Notes: a model not told the origin generated them from the letters alone. A stretch of DNA of 64,000 bases from Lactuca virosa (GCA_928212115.1 CAKMRJ010005745.1:218075558-218139557), one strand, 5' to 3'; counted from the first letter of the stretch, positions 34,576-44,991 are shown. Program-made: numbers and translations.

Positions 34576-35073
34576 TGTAACATCCTGTTTCGAATCATTT
34601 CATAATTCGAGGTCGTGACCCAAAGACCAGTTATCATAAGGCTTCGGGACTTGGGGGAAATAGAGATTTACAGCCCTTTGGATGTGGGTAATGTAGATTA
34701 GGTGACCCGAGAGTTCGGTTGGTGGTTTGGAGCCCACGGGTATAACCGTAAAGTTATAGTTCGAGCCTTTTATAAATTTTGGATTTAAGTTCAGTATGTT
34801 TTAAGGCAAAGGAGAGTTGATAGGGTTGTATACCTTCTTAATACCTTTCCATGGGTATAAAAATCGTCGAAATCGGAGTTAAAACAAAGAAGTTATGACC
34901 GTTTGAAGTTAGCGCGGTTTTGGGTTGAGCCGCGTATTCAACGTGTACGCTGGAAGTACTACGACATCCCTAGTACGTTGGGCGTAAATTGAGTATGTTG
35001 GGCGTACGTGACCAGTGCCCAAACCCTATTTTCGTGGTTTGAGCCCTATTTAAGCTCCTTAACTCCCCCAAAC

Positions 35074-36891
35074 TGTAACGCTTGGTTCCTGGTATGTATT
35101 TAAACTTCTAATTATTCAATTTTGTAGAGCAACTCGACGATTTGGTGGCCCCAAATCGTCGTGTAGAAATGTTATGGACTGCGTGTTTTAAGTGACCAAC
35201 TCGACGATTTGGGAGGCCTCAACTCGACGAGTTGTCTGGAAGAAATGAAACCCTAATTTCGGGGTTTTGCACCCTATTTAAACAACTTAAGCTCCATAAG
35301 TTGGCCTCATTTCCAGCCTCCACTGTCCTAAACCCTAACCTCGAAACCCTAAGGCATATTTGAGTGTTTGTGAGCCATTCTTAAGTGTTTTGTGTGTGTG
35401 TGTTTGAAGCCATTGGAAGAAAGGGGAGCTTGTAGATACAAGAAGGAGCTGCTAGATCCAGAATCCTTGCTTCATTTTCAACATCTTTCTGGTAAAAAGT
35501 CTCTACCTTGCCTTGTGGTTACTTATATCATAATCTTAGTGTTCTTTTGCTTTTTTATTTTTCCAAAAGACGTGGTCATTGGGAGTTGGACGTCCTATAT
35601 GGACAAACCCTTTCAAATCAAGGGTCTTAAGGAGCTTTCATGGCATAAATGTGCCAACTTTACGGTCCTAAGAGCTCCATGCACCTTCTAAGCCTTTGTT
35701 TTGGTCTCTTAAGCTCCATTTGGCCATGCATGTGAGTAAAGTCGAAGACTTTACGTGAGCTTTTAGCCTTTAAGGTCCATATTTGTGTTCATAAGCTCTA
35801 TCTTGAAGATATGGTGGTTTTTGTATTAAGACATAAGCCTTTTAGGATTAGGGTTTGAGCTTAATGCCTTTGGAGTGGTTCTTCATGGGTAAAGTTGGAA
35901 ACTTTACCCTTCTAGATGCATTATCAGTCTAGATCTGGAAGATAGAGTTTTGGTTTGAAGATTAGTGGCTTAATGCATTAAGGGGGTTGGCAGACTGATG
36001 AACTCGGCGGGTTCATAAGGGAACTCGACGAGTTGGTTTAGGATTGTCCTGATTCGGTTGAAAAGGGAGAAACTCAACGAGTTAAAGGGAAACTCGACGA
36101 GTTGATTCGGAATATCATGATTCTGTGATTCATGGAAACTCGGCGAGTTGAAGGATGACTCGACGAGTTGAGTCAACTCGGAGCATTGACTTTGACTTTG
36201 GCTAAATTTGACCTTTTATGGGTTTTGAAGTATTGATCGGTATCTAAGGGATTGTTTCTATTTAGGGGTTGAGTAGAGCTGTTTCCAGGGCCGGGGATTT
36301 ATCCAGTTATCTTTTAGCATTCGAGGTGAGCTTCCTTACCAAGTTTAGCGGGTCGAAGGCACCAATGTCGGCCCATGTTCTGTTATGTTAATAGAATGCT
36401 AATTGTCTTCGTGACTCTTGCATGTACCTATGTCTTTATGCTAGTGGACTAAGGTCCGATGTCGGGCGTTGCCCGATGACTATTTGTATGCTATGTATAT
36501 TATTTGTGTATGTGTTTATATGCTTTCCTAGCTTAGCCTGATGACCGAGCGGGGCCCGATGACCGGGCAGGGCCTGATGACCGGACGGGGTCCGATGATC
36601 GGGCGGGGACCATTGTATGTTTACTATAAGTTTGGTATGTGGTATTTTGGGAGAACTAACTAGGCTTCGTTCTTACAGTTTTCAATATTCGTTTTAGGTA
36701 CTTTTGGTTCCAGAGGGAAGAGCTCGGGATGACTGCATCGCACACGCCATTGGGATTTTATTATGATGTTATACTCTAATTTATGACAATTGATACATTG
36801 GTTTATTTCAAATGTTTGGATGATATGGAAAATTACTCTATTATCAAATATTAAATCGAAATTTTTTGGGACCATGTTCTTGGATGTTTCA
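35074..36891 (+). repeat. Tekay 5' LTR (1,818 bp)
   Basis: It runs from TGTAACGCTTGG to GGATGTTTCA. AACTCGACGAGTTG-type palindromes occur near 35129, 35199, 35217, 35998-36035, 36069-36100 and 36133-36175. GGG-loop hairpins lie at 36462-36600. Compared with the 3' LTR it has extra copies of both repeat types. Confidence 0.93.
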
Positions 36892-36893
36892 AG

Positions 36894-36911
36894 TTGGTAT
36901 CAGAGCCTTGG
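36894..36911 (+). other. Primer-binding site of the Tekay element
   Basis: TTGGTATCAGAGCCTTGG, two bases after the LTR, initiator-Met tRNA type. Confidence 0.95.
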
Positions 36912-37798
36912 TTTGAGGGATTCGGGCACTTCCTCGGTTGTGTCTAAACTCAAATTAAGGAGTTGGTGGAAATTTTCAAAATAAAATATCTTTTTTATAA
37001 AAGGATTTCTAAAAGGAAAAGGGTTTGGTGCATGCAATCAACCAAACTCAAGTAAGTTATCCCAAAATACCCATGCATGTTTATATATGATATGAATTGT
37101 GACTTGTGAATCGCATGCTAGAGTAGGGCTAAGGATCTAGGAGAGATGCCTTTGTATGCCTGTTATATGAGCTTATAGATTTGGATGCTTGTACTGATCA
37201 TTTAGTGATAGGATGGCCCAATTAGGTTATGCTCAGTTTTGTTTACTTGATGCTCGAATGTTGCTTGCTTTGTGCTTTTAGGAGTTCTTGCTAATCTCAA
37301 CTAGTTAGTAAGCGAATATGATAAATTACATATTATGGAAATTAAATAATTTCAGAAGGTTAGGTTTAGCTATATTGTACAGCTCTTGTTTGAGTCCAAC
37401 AGTTGTAGGGAGATACCTCTCATTCGAAGAATTATCTAGTATTTGTAATATGTAATGGCATTCGTGAGCTAGTTAGGGAAGGTTAGCATGAGTTCTTTCT
37501 GCAGCTGATGGCGGATAGTGGTGTGGAGTTTGCCCTAGGAAAACCTAGGATGAGATTTAGTGCTGAGAGCCCTAGTTGCGAGGGATCTGTTAGTTATAGA
37601 GTAACTTGGCTGAGTGAAGACACTTCTTGAGGAAAGTACGGATATATGCGGAAAAGTAGTATGGGCCCGTACTACTGGAAGAGGAGGATACATACTCGAT
37701 TCAAGGAGGGTTGTAATGAAGCCAGTGAGCTTGTGTAGTTATGATTTCCCCGATATGCATTGATGCTTATTCTTATAGTTTTATGGTCTATTTTCAGT
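36912..37798 (+). other. Tekay leader
   Basis: 887 nt lie between PBS and gag without coding. The GGGCCC stem-loop at 37655-37676 is 123 nt upstream of the gag ATG. Confidence 0.7.
37655..37676 (+). other. Leader stem-loop with GGGCCC palindrome (Tekay)
   Basis: GTAGTATGGGCCCGTACTAC: arms GTAGTA and TACTAC, loop TGGGCCCG with a self-complementary GGGCCC core. It is about 745 nt downstream of the PBS and just upstream of gag. Confidence 0.85.
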
Positions 37799-39003
37799 AT
37801 GGTGGTATTGCGAAGTAATCTAGTGGGCAGTTCCGGTGCCGGGGAGGGTTCAGGCTCAGGTTCTGGAGTCGGGCAGCTTGACGACCAGACGAGGGAGTTT
37901 ATCTCATCTGAGATTACACGCAGCATCCTTGATCAGACTTCAGTGATTTTTTGGCTCGGTCAAGGAGGGCATTCTGGAGTTTATTGATGAGAGATTGAGC
38001 GCTTTTCGCACTCAGATGGTGGCTTTGATTGGGGCGTGCTCTCTGACCTTCATGGAGTTTCGGGCTTGTGGAGAGCCAGACTATCATGGGGCTAGGAACC
38101 CCATTGCAAGCACCAAGTGGTTGGCAGATGTTGCCAACGCCTTTCATAACATTCGTTGTCCCGAGGGGGACAAGGTCAGATTAGTACCCTGCCTCTTGAA
38201 GGACAGGGCTCGTGACTGGTAGGAGGAGGTAGGGCATGTTGTGGGAGGTGATGCTATTGATTCGATGACCTAGAGTGATTTCTCCACCATGTTCCGAGCC
38301 GAGTTTGCATCGGTGATCGAGGTACTGTAGCTGGTGCGAGAGTTTCAGGATCTCCGTCAGACTACCGAGACGGTGACTGAGATCACCGCTATGTTCAGGG
38401 AGAGGGAACTTCTAGTTCCACAATATATGGCAGACGAGGAGATGAAGAAGGCTTGGTGTCACGAGATGTTGAGGAGCGATATCCGGCAGTTTGTGAGCTA
38501 ATCCAGATGCAAGACGTTGGAAGACATGATAGCGAGGGCTAGAGAGAGGGAGATTGACTTGGAGATGGAGAGGATGAGGAAGCCAGATTCTACTGTGTGT
38601 GTTGAGGGGTCGGGAAAATGGCCCAAGGTATCAGCTTCCAGGCCGAAAGGCCAGCAGGGTCATAGCCGTTGTGGTAGGTGTGGCAAGGTGCACAAGGGAA
38701 CATGCAGAGTGGGTGATTCTAGCTGCTTCAAGTGCGGTCGGACTGGTCATATCATCAGAGATTGTATTGATACCACCCCCATCACTCGAGTATCTGATCT
38801 GATTTGCTTTCAGTTGAATCAGAGGGGCCACAAGAAGGCCCATTGTCTGAGTTTGGCTGCGGCAGGACCGGTGTTAGGACCCGCTCCTGCGACATTGAGG
38901 ATTACTGACAGCCTTTAGGGCTGGGTAGATGCGCAAGCGGCGAGGAGAAGGGCATTCCAGCTGACGGCAGAGGAGGCGCATGTAACTCCCGACGCTGTGA
39001 CGG
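37799..39003 (+). pseudogene. gag: Tekay gag
   Basis: Gag packages the element RNA in cytoplasmic particles. The frame starts at ATG 37799 and has a Gly/Ser-rich N-terminus, then REFISSEITR. A run of six T at 37946 shifts the frame. The capsid-like Retrotrans_gag core follows (FRACGEPDYHGARNP, then WLADVANAF and CPEGDKV, about 38060-38180). Zinc-knuckle-like motifs are RCGRCGKVHKGTC (38667-38705), CFKCGRTGHIIRDC (38724-38765) and a third, decayed, CFQLNQRGHKKAHC. Nonsense codons stand at 38220, 38271, 38328, 38499 and 38916. The frame runs up to a GT donor at 39004. Length and layout are normal for the clade. Confidence 0.9.
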
Positions 39004-39071
39004 GTATGTATCTTCTCCTTATCTCTTTATTTTTATTGAATTATTGCTTATGTTTTTGTGTTTCATTTTAG
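39004..39071 (+). other. Putative 68-nt spliceosomal intron between gag and protease
   Basis: The sequence begins G|GTATGT and ends TTTCATTTTAG|G and is T-rich throughout. Its length is not a multiple of three, and its removal places the gag frame (phase of 38517) directly in phase with the protease frame (phase of 39074). If retained, the gag frame meets a stop at 39069-39071, which is the TAG of the acceptor itself. Confidence 0.65.
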
Positions 39072-39544
39072 GATTGTTCCTCGTGAACGGTATCTCTGCC
39101 TTGGTATTATTTGATTCGAGGGATACCCGATCTTTTGTATCTCTTGTGCTTAGCAAAAGATTTGCTGGAGCTCCAGGGGAGCTGGATCGTCCTCTAGATG
39201 TGGAGATTGCTGATGATATGACGGTTAGGGTCGTGAGGGTTCATCATGATTGTACTCTTCAGTTGTTCAGCGAGCGGTATCCGGTGGATTTGGTTCCTAC
39301 TCCTTTGTGCAGGAACAAGGTTATCGTGGTCCGGGATTGGTTGAGCCCCAATAGGGCAGTGATCGACTGTGAGCAGCAGTTGGTTCGGGTTAGGACCCCA
39401 AGTGGGGGAGAATTAGTGATTCATGGTGAGAGACTGCAGCGTGGGTCGGTCATGTGTTCTGCAGCGAGGGCCAGACGCTACCTTCATCAGGGTTGTGCAG
39501 GTTTTTTCGCCTATGTCATGGATAACCGAGTAAAGGTAAAGTGA
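39072..39544 (+). pseudogene. Tekay aspartic protease
   Basis: The retroviral-type aspartic protease cuts Gag-Pol. The frame shows LFLVNGISALVLFD then the catalytic triplet at 39113-39121. This reads D-S-R where the family has D-S/T-G, followed by DTRSFVS where GATRSFVS is usual. The C-terminal part has FSERYPVDLVP and PSGGELVIHG. The codons for PSGGE contain AAGTGGGGGAGAAT, identical to the internal polypurine tracts of gypsy1 and gypsy2. The frame ends at a TGA at 39542 and RT continues in another frame from about 39541, so a one-base change separates them. The catalytic glycine loss alone should kill the enzyme. Confidence 0.85.
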
Positions 39545-40245
39545 CCGTGGACGATGTGCTGATTGTGCGGGAGTACCCGAATGTTTTCTCGGAGGATTTG
39601 CCTCGGGTACTAATGGAGAGGCAGGTGGAGTTCAGGATCGATTTAGCGGCTCCGATAGCCAAAGCACCGTATCGGTTGGCTCCTCGCGAGATGCAGGAGT
39701 TGTCTACGCAGCTACAGGAGCTGTTAGACAAGGGATTCATTAGACCGAGCAGTTCGCCTTGGGGAGCCCCGATTTTGTTTGTGGAGAAGAAGGATGGATC
39801 CCATTGGATGTGCATTGACTACCGGGAGTTGAATAAGGTAACGGTGAAGAACCGTTATCCACTCTCGAGGATTGATGATCTTTTCGACCAGTTTCATGGT
39901 GCGTCTTGGTTCTCCAAGATTGATCTACGATCGGCTTATCATCAGATGCGAGTCAGGGACGAGGATGTGCAGAAGACAACTTTTTGGACTCGCTATGGCC
40001 ATTATGAGTTCGTGGTGATGCCATTTGGACTCACCAATGCTCCTGCCACGTTCATGGATCTCATGAACCGCATATGCAGACTGATGTTGGATCGGTCTGT
40101 GATAATCTTTATCGATGATATCTTGGTTTATTCCAAGACTCAGGAGCAGCACGAGGAGCACCTGAGGGAGGTGCTGGAGACATTGAGGAGGGAGAGACTT
40201 TTCGGAAAGTTCTCCAAGTGTAAGTTCTGGTTGCGCGAGGTGTAG
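39541..40245 (+). pseudogene. Tekay reverse transcriptase
   Basis: The enzyme copies the element RNA into DNA. Over 234 codons the usual Ty3 RT landmarks appear in order: VREYPNVFSEDLP at the start, APYRLAPREMQEL, GFIRPSSSPWGAPILFV, DYRELNKVTVKNRYP, FSKIDLRSAYHQMRV, FVVMPFGLTNAPATFMDLMN, and FIDDILVYSK with the catalytic pair at 40114-40119. A C-to-T nonsense codon at 40243-40245 ends the frame within the connection region, which continues in the same frame beyond it. Confidence 0.95.
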
Positions 40246-41071
40246 TTTCTGGGACACCTTGTCAACCACAAGGGTATTCTTGTCGATCCGACCAAGGTCG
40301 AGGTCGTGATGCAGTGGGAAGTTCTGAGGTCTCCCTCTGAGATTCGGAGTTTTCTTGGTTTGGCGGGTTATTATCGGAGATTCATCCATGATTTCTCCAA
40401 GATTGTTGTTCCATTGATCCGACTGACCAAGAAGTCGGTGACATTTCGTTGGGGGTCTGAGTAGCAAGCAGCTTTTGAGACTCTTAGACAGCAATTGTGC
40501 GAGGCAACAATTCTGACCCTGCCTGAGGGTGTCGACGATTTTATGGTCTATTGTGATACTTCGATCACGAGTCTGGGTGCAGTTCTGATGCAGCAGGGCA
40601 TGTGATTGCATACGCTTCAAGGCAGATGAAGCCTCATGAGGCAAATTACCCGACACATTTTGGAGTTGGGGGCGGTGGTTTTTGCCCTAAAGATTTGGCG
40701 GCATTACCTCTATGGGGTTCGTTGTACTATTTACACGGACCACAAGAGCCTGAGGTATTTGATGGATCAGCCGCATCTGAATATGAGACAACGTCTTTGG
40801 TTGGATGTGGTGAAGGATTATGATTGTGAGATCCTGTACCACCCGGGGAAGGCCAATGTGGTGGCCGATGCTCTTAGCCGCAAGGCGGTCACGGATCCGG
40901 TCAAGGATATATGTTTGAGGATGATAGTGATTACTCCGTTATTGGAACGCATTCAGGAAGCTCAGATAGAAGCTATGAAGGATGAGCGTCGGAAGTGTGA
41001 GCGGATTGTGGTTCAGGTGGCCTCCTTCGATTATGATAGCTGTAGATTGATGACCCTGCATCGGAGGGTCT
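40245..41071 (+). pseudogene. Tekay RT thumb/RNase H, first copy of a tandem duplication
   Basis: This segment covers the end of RT (FLGHLVN.KGILVDP, SFLGLAGYYRRFI) and RNase H (LPEGVDDFMVYCDTS, YTDHKSLRYLMDQ, WLDVVKDYDCEILYHPGKAN, ADALSR). A TAG stands at 40462, and a frame change occurs near 40598 at GGGCATGTG. The segment is repeated from 41092 with an offset of 847 bp. In intact relatives it is present once. It ends at CATCGGAGGGTCT (41059-41071), then about 20 bases of filler. Confidence 0.9.
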
Positions 41072-41091
41072 GGGTGTGAGCGGATTGTGCA
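41072..41091 (+). other. Filler at the duplication junction
   Basis: The 20 bases between the copies include GTGTGAGCGGATTGTG, which also stands about 80 bp upstream at 40996-41011. The filler was therefore copied from nearby sequence. Confidence 0.65.
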
Positions 41092-41934
41092 GTTTCTGGG
41101 ACACCTTGTCAACCACAAGGGTATTCTGGTCGATCCGGCCAAGGTCGAGGTCGTGATGCATTAGAAGGTTCCGAGGTCTCCCTCTGAGATTCAGAGTTTT
41201 CTTGGTTTGGCGGGTTATTATCGGAGATTCATCCAGGATTTCTCCAAGATTGATGTTCCATTGACTCGACTGACTAAGAAGTCAGTGACATTTCGTTGGG
41301 GGTCTGAGCAGTAGGCAACTTTTGAGACTCTTAGACAGCGATTGTACGAGACGCCGATTCTGACCCTGCCTGAGGGCGTCGGCGATTTTGTGGTCTATTG
41401 TGATGCTTCAATCACGGGTCTGGTTGCAGTTCTGATGCAACGGGGGCGTGTGATTACATACTCTTCGAGGCAGATGAAGCCTCATGAGGCGAATTACCCG
41501 ACGCATGATTTGGAGCAGGGGGCGGTGGTTTTTTCCCTCAAGATTTGGGCGGCATTACCTCTATGGGGTTCGTTGTACTATTTACACATACCACAAGAGC
41601 CTGAGGTATTTGATGGATCAACCGAATCTGAATATGAGACAGCGTCGTTGGTTGGATATCGTGAAGGATTATGATTGTGAGATCCTGTACCACCCGGGGA
41701 AGGCCAATGTGGTGGCCGATGCTCTTAGCCGCAAGGCGTTCACGGCTCCGATCAGGAATATATGTTTGAGGATGATAATGATTACTCCGTTGCTGGAACG
41801 GATTCAGGAAGCTCAGGTCGAGGCTATGAAGGATGAGCGCCTGAAGTATGAGCGGATTGTGGGTCAGGTGGCCTCCTTCGATTATGATAGTCATGGATTG
41901 CTGGCCCTGCATCGGAGGGTCTCGGTTCCTTATT
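41092..41934 (+). pseudogene. Tekay RT thumb/RNase H, second copy
   Basis: The same domains as 40245-41071 recur, with TAG codons at 41162 and 41312. Here the stretch corresponding to 40598 is intact (LMQRGRVITYSSRQMKPHEANYPTH is in frame), but an extra G near 41549 (TGGGCGG against TGGCGG in copy one) shifts the frame before RHYLYGV. This copy runs on into integrase, so it is the one in normal context. The two copies carry different frame lesions. Confidence 0.9.
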
Positions 41935-43241
41935 GGGGTGGTGTGTGCCAAGTTCTGATGGAGCAGGCTCACAAGTCGAGATTCTCCATTCATCCCGGGG
42001 CGATGAAGATGTATAGGGATCTTCACCTTAATTATTGGCGGCCCTGCATGAAGCGGGATATAGCGTGGTTTGTGGTGCGGTGCTTGACTTGTAGGAAACT
42101 CAAGGTCGAACATCAGCGACCTCACGACAAGATGCATCCGTTGAAGATTCCCGTATGGAAGTAGGAAGACATCACAATGGATGTTATCACGAAGCTCCCT
42201 AGGACAACGCATAGAGTGGATTCTATTTAGGTCATCGTCGATCTATTGACCAAGAGTGCATATTTTATTTCGATCCAAGAGAGTATTTCTGCAGAGAAGC
42301 TAGCCGAGATTTATGTCCGGGAGGTAGTGGCATGTCATGGGGTGCCGGTATCAGTAGTTTCAGACTGAGATGTTCGCTTTACTTCTAGATTTTGGAAGCA
42401 GTTTCATGACGAGATGGGTACTTGTCTCCATTTCAGTACAACTTTCCACCCGCAGACCGATGGGCAGAGTGAGCAGACGATTCAGACTCTTGAGGATATG
42501 CTGCGTACGTGCGTATTAGATTTTGGTAGGAGTTAGGATACGTATCTTCCGTTAGTAGAATTTTTGTATAACAATAGTTATCACGCTAGAATTGATCGCC
42601 CTCCTTCTGAGATGCTCTACGGGAGGAAATGTAGGACCCCAATTTGTTGGGGAAAGGTCGGTCAGCTAGTCATAGGGAGTACCGAGGTGGTACTCAAGAC
42701 TACTGAGACGATTCAGTAGGTCCAGAGCAGACTCCAGAGAGCTCAGAGTTGGCAAAAAAGCTATGCCAACCAGCGTCGGTCGGACATAGAGTTTCAAGTA
42801 GGGAATATGGTTCTCCTGAAGGTGTCACCTTGGAAAGGTGTCATCCGGTTCAGGAAGCGGGGCAAGGTGGGCCCCAGGTACATCGGTCCGTTCAGGGTTT
42901 TCGCTCGGGTAGGCCGAGTTGCGTATCGTTTGGATCTTCCAGCCGAGCTCAACCAGATTCATAGCACTTTCCATGTCTCTCAGTTGCGGAAGTGTTTGGT
43001 GGATGATTCTGCAATTTTACCCTTGGAGGATATTCAAGTGGATGACAGTCTGAACTATGTCGAGAGGCCGGTGGCAATATTAGATCGGAAGACGAAAACC
43101 TTGAGGAACAAGGTGGTGGAGCTTGTGAAGGTACAGTGGCAGCAACACAAGGGGTCAGAGTGGACTTGGGAGCCTGAGGAGGAAATGAGGGAGCATTATC
43201 CAGGGTTGTTCAAGGAGGCGGACTTTGAGGACGAAGTCTGA
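41935..43241 (+). pseudogene. Tekay integrase with C-terminal chromodomain
   Basis: Integrase inserts the cDNA into the chromosome. The HHCC zinc site is complete (H 41970, H 41991, C 42081, C 42090). The catalytic residues are D 42180, D 42363 and E 42471, with 35 residues between the second D and the E, a D,D35E core. The GPY/F-like region reads GPRYIGPFRV (about 42871-42900). A chromodomain-like end follows (RPVAILDRKTKTL, then VKVQWQQH..SEWTWEPEEEM, 43065-43190), which is thought to target heterochromatin. Nonsense codons at 42162, 42228, 42366, 42534 and 42717 interrupt it. The last 145 codons are open to TGA 43239. Confidence 0.93.
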
Positions 43242-43244
43242 GAC

Positions 43245-43258
43245 AAGTGGGGGATAAT
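43245..43258 (+). other. Polypurine tract of the Tekay element
   Basis: AAGTGGGGGATAAT lies just after the pol stop and flush with the 3' LTR. Confidence 0.85.
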
Positions 43259-44991
43259 TTTAACACCTGGTTCCTGGTATGTATTTAAACTTCTAATTAT
43301 TCGATTTTGTAGAGCAACTCGACGAGTTGGTAGCCCCAACTCGCCGTGTAGAAATGTTATGGACCGCGTGTTTTAAGTGACCAACTCGACGAGTTGGGAG
43401 GCCTCAACTCGACGAGTTGTCTAGAAGAAATGAAACCCTAATTTCGGGGTTTTGCACCCTATTTAAATAACTTAAGCTCCATAAGTTGGTCTCATTTCCA
43501 TTCTCCATTGTCCTAAACCCTAACCTCGTAACCCTAAGGCATCTTTGAGTGTTTGTGAGCCATTCTTGAGTGTGTTGTGTGTGTTTGAAGCCATTAGAAG
43601 AAATGGGAGCTTGGAGATACAAGAAGGAGTTGCTAGATCCAGAATCCTTGCTTCATTTTCGACATCTCTCTGGTAAAAAGTCTATACCTTGCCTTGTGGT
43701 TACTTAGATCTTCATCTTAGTGTTCTTTTTCTTGTTTTTGTCCAAAAGAAGTGGTCATTGGGAGTTGGACGTCCCATATGGACAAACCCTTTCAGATCAA
43801 GGGTCTTAAGGAGCTTTCATGGCATAAAGGTGCCAACTTTATGGCCCTAAGAGCTCCATGCACTTTCTAACTCCATTTGGCCATGCATGTGAGTAAATTC
43901 AAAGACTTTACGTGATCTTTTAGCCTTTTGAGGTCCATATCTGTGTTCATAAGCTCTATCTTGAAGATATGGTGGTTTTTGTATTAAGGCATAAGCCTTT
44001 TAGGATTAGGGTTTGAGCTTAATGCCTTTGGGTGGTTCTTCATGGGTAAAGTTGGAAACTTTACCCTTATAGACGCATTATCAGTCTAGATCTGGAAGAT
44101 AGAGCTTTGGTTTGAAGATTAGTGGCTTAGCGCATTAAGTGGGTTGGCAGACTGATGAACTCGGCGAGTTCATAAGGGAACTCGGCGAGTTGGTTTGGGA
44201 TTGTCCCGATTCGGTTGAAAAGGGAGAAACTCGACGAGTTGATTCGGAATATCGTGATTATGTGATTCATGGAAACTCGGCGAGTTGAAGGATGACTCGA
44301 CGAGTTGAGTCAACTCGGAGCGTTGACTTTGACTTTGGCCAAGTTTGACCTTTTATGGGTTTTGAAGTATTGATCGGTATCTAAGGGATTGTTTTTGTTT
44401 AGGGGTTGAGTAGAGCTGTTTTGGGGCCGACGATTTATCCAATTATCTTTCAGCATTCGAGGTGAGCTTCCTTACCAAGTTTAGCGGGTCGAAGGCACCA
44501 ATGTCGGCCCATGTTATGTTATGTTGATAGAATGCTAATTATCTTCGTGACTCTTGCATGTACCTATGTCCTTATGCTAGTGGACTAAGGTCCGATGTCG
44601 GGCGGAGCCCGATGACTATTTGTATGCTATGTATATTATCTGTGTATGTGTTTATATGCTTTCCGAGCTCAGCTCGATGACCGAGCAGGGACCGATGACC
44701 GGGCGGGGCTCATTGTATGTTTACTATAAGTTTGGTATGTGGTATTTTGGGGGAACTAACTGGGCTTCTTGCTTACAGTTTTTAGTTTATGTTTCGGGTA
44801 CTTCTGGTTCCAGAGGAAAGAGTTTGGGATGACTAAATCGCATACACCATTGGGATTTTATTATGATGTTATATTCTGATTTATTACAATTCATACTTTG
44901 GTTTATTTCAAATGTTTGGACGATATGGAAAATTACTCTTTTATCTAATATTATATCGAAAATTTTTGGGACCATATTTTTGGATGTTTCA
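43259..44991 (+). repeat. Tekay 3' LTR (1,733 bp)
   Basis: It starts TTTAACACCTGG (G to T in the TG terminus) and ends GGATGTTTCA. It has AACTCGACGAGTTG palindromes like the 5' LTR but fewer units at 44155-44320 and fewer GGG-loop hairpins at 44600-44715. Confidence 0.92.

Larger units (their letters stand above)
35074..44991 (+). mobile_element. Complete Tekay-type chromovirus (Ty3/Gypsy), coding dead, TSD CAAAC
   Basis: A perfect 5-bp duplication CAAAC (35069-35073, 44992-44996) flanks LTRs of 1,818 and 1,733 bp. In order: 5' LTR, PBS, leader stem-loop, gag with zinc knuckles, putative intron, protease, RT, duplicated RNase H, integrase with D,D35E, C-terminal chromodomain, PPT, 3' LTR. 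The domain order and the chromodomain identify a Gypsy chromovirus; Tekay/Del is my best clade guess. Nonsense codons and frameshifts in every domain except the short C-terminal part make it inactive. Confidence 0.93.

Noticed and set aside
36894..36911. tRNA-like matches at PBS sites
   Set aside because: Only 13-18 bases complementary to tRNA 3' ends are present. No cloverleaf or tRNA gene was found in the window.
39925..40656. A 243-codon minus-strand open frame
   Set aside because: It is antisense to the Tekay reverse transcriptase, whose plus-strand motifs are unmistakable. The same applies to 41538-42212.
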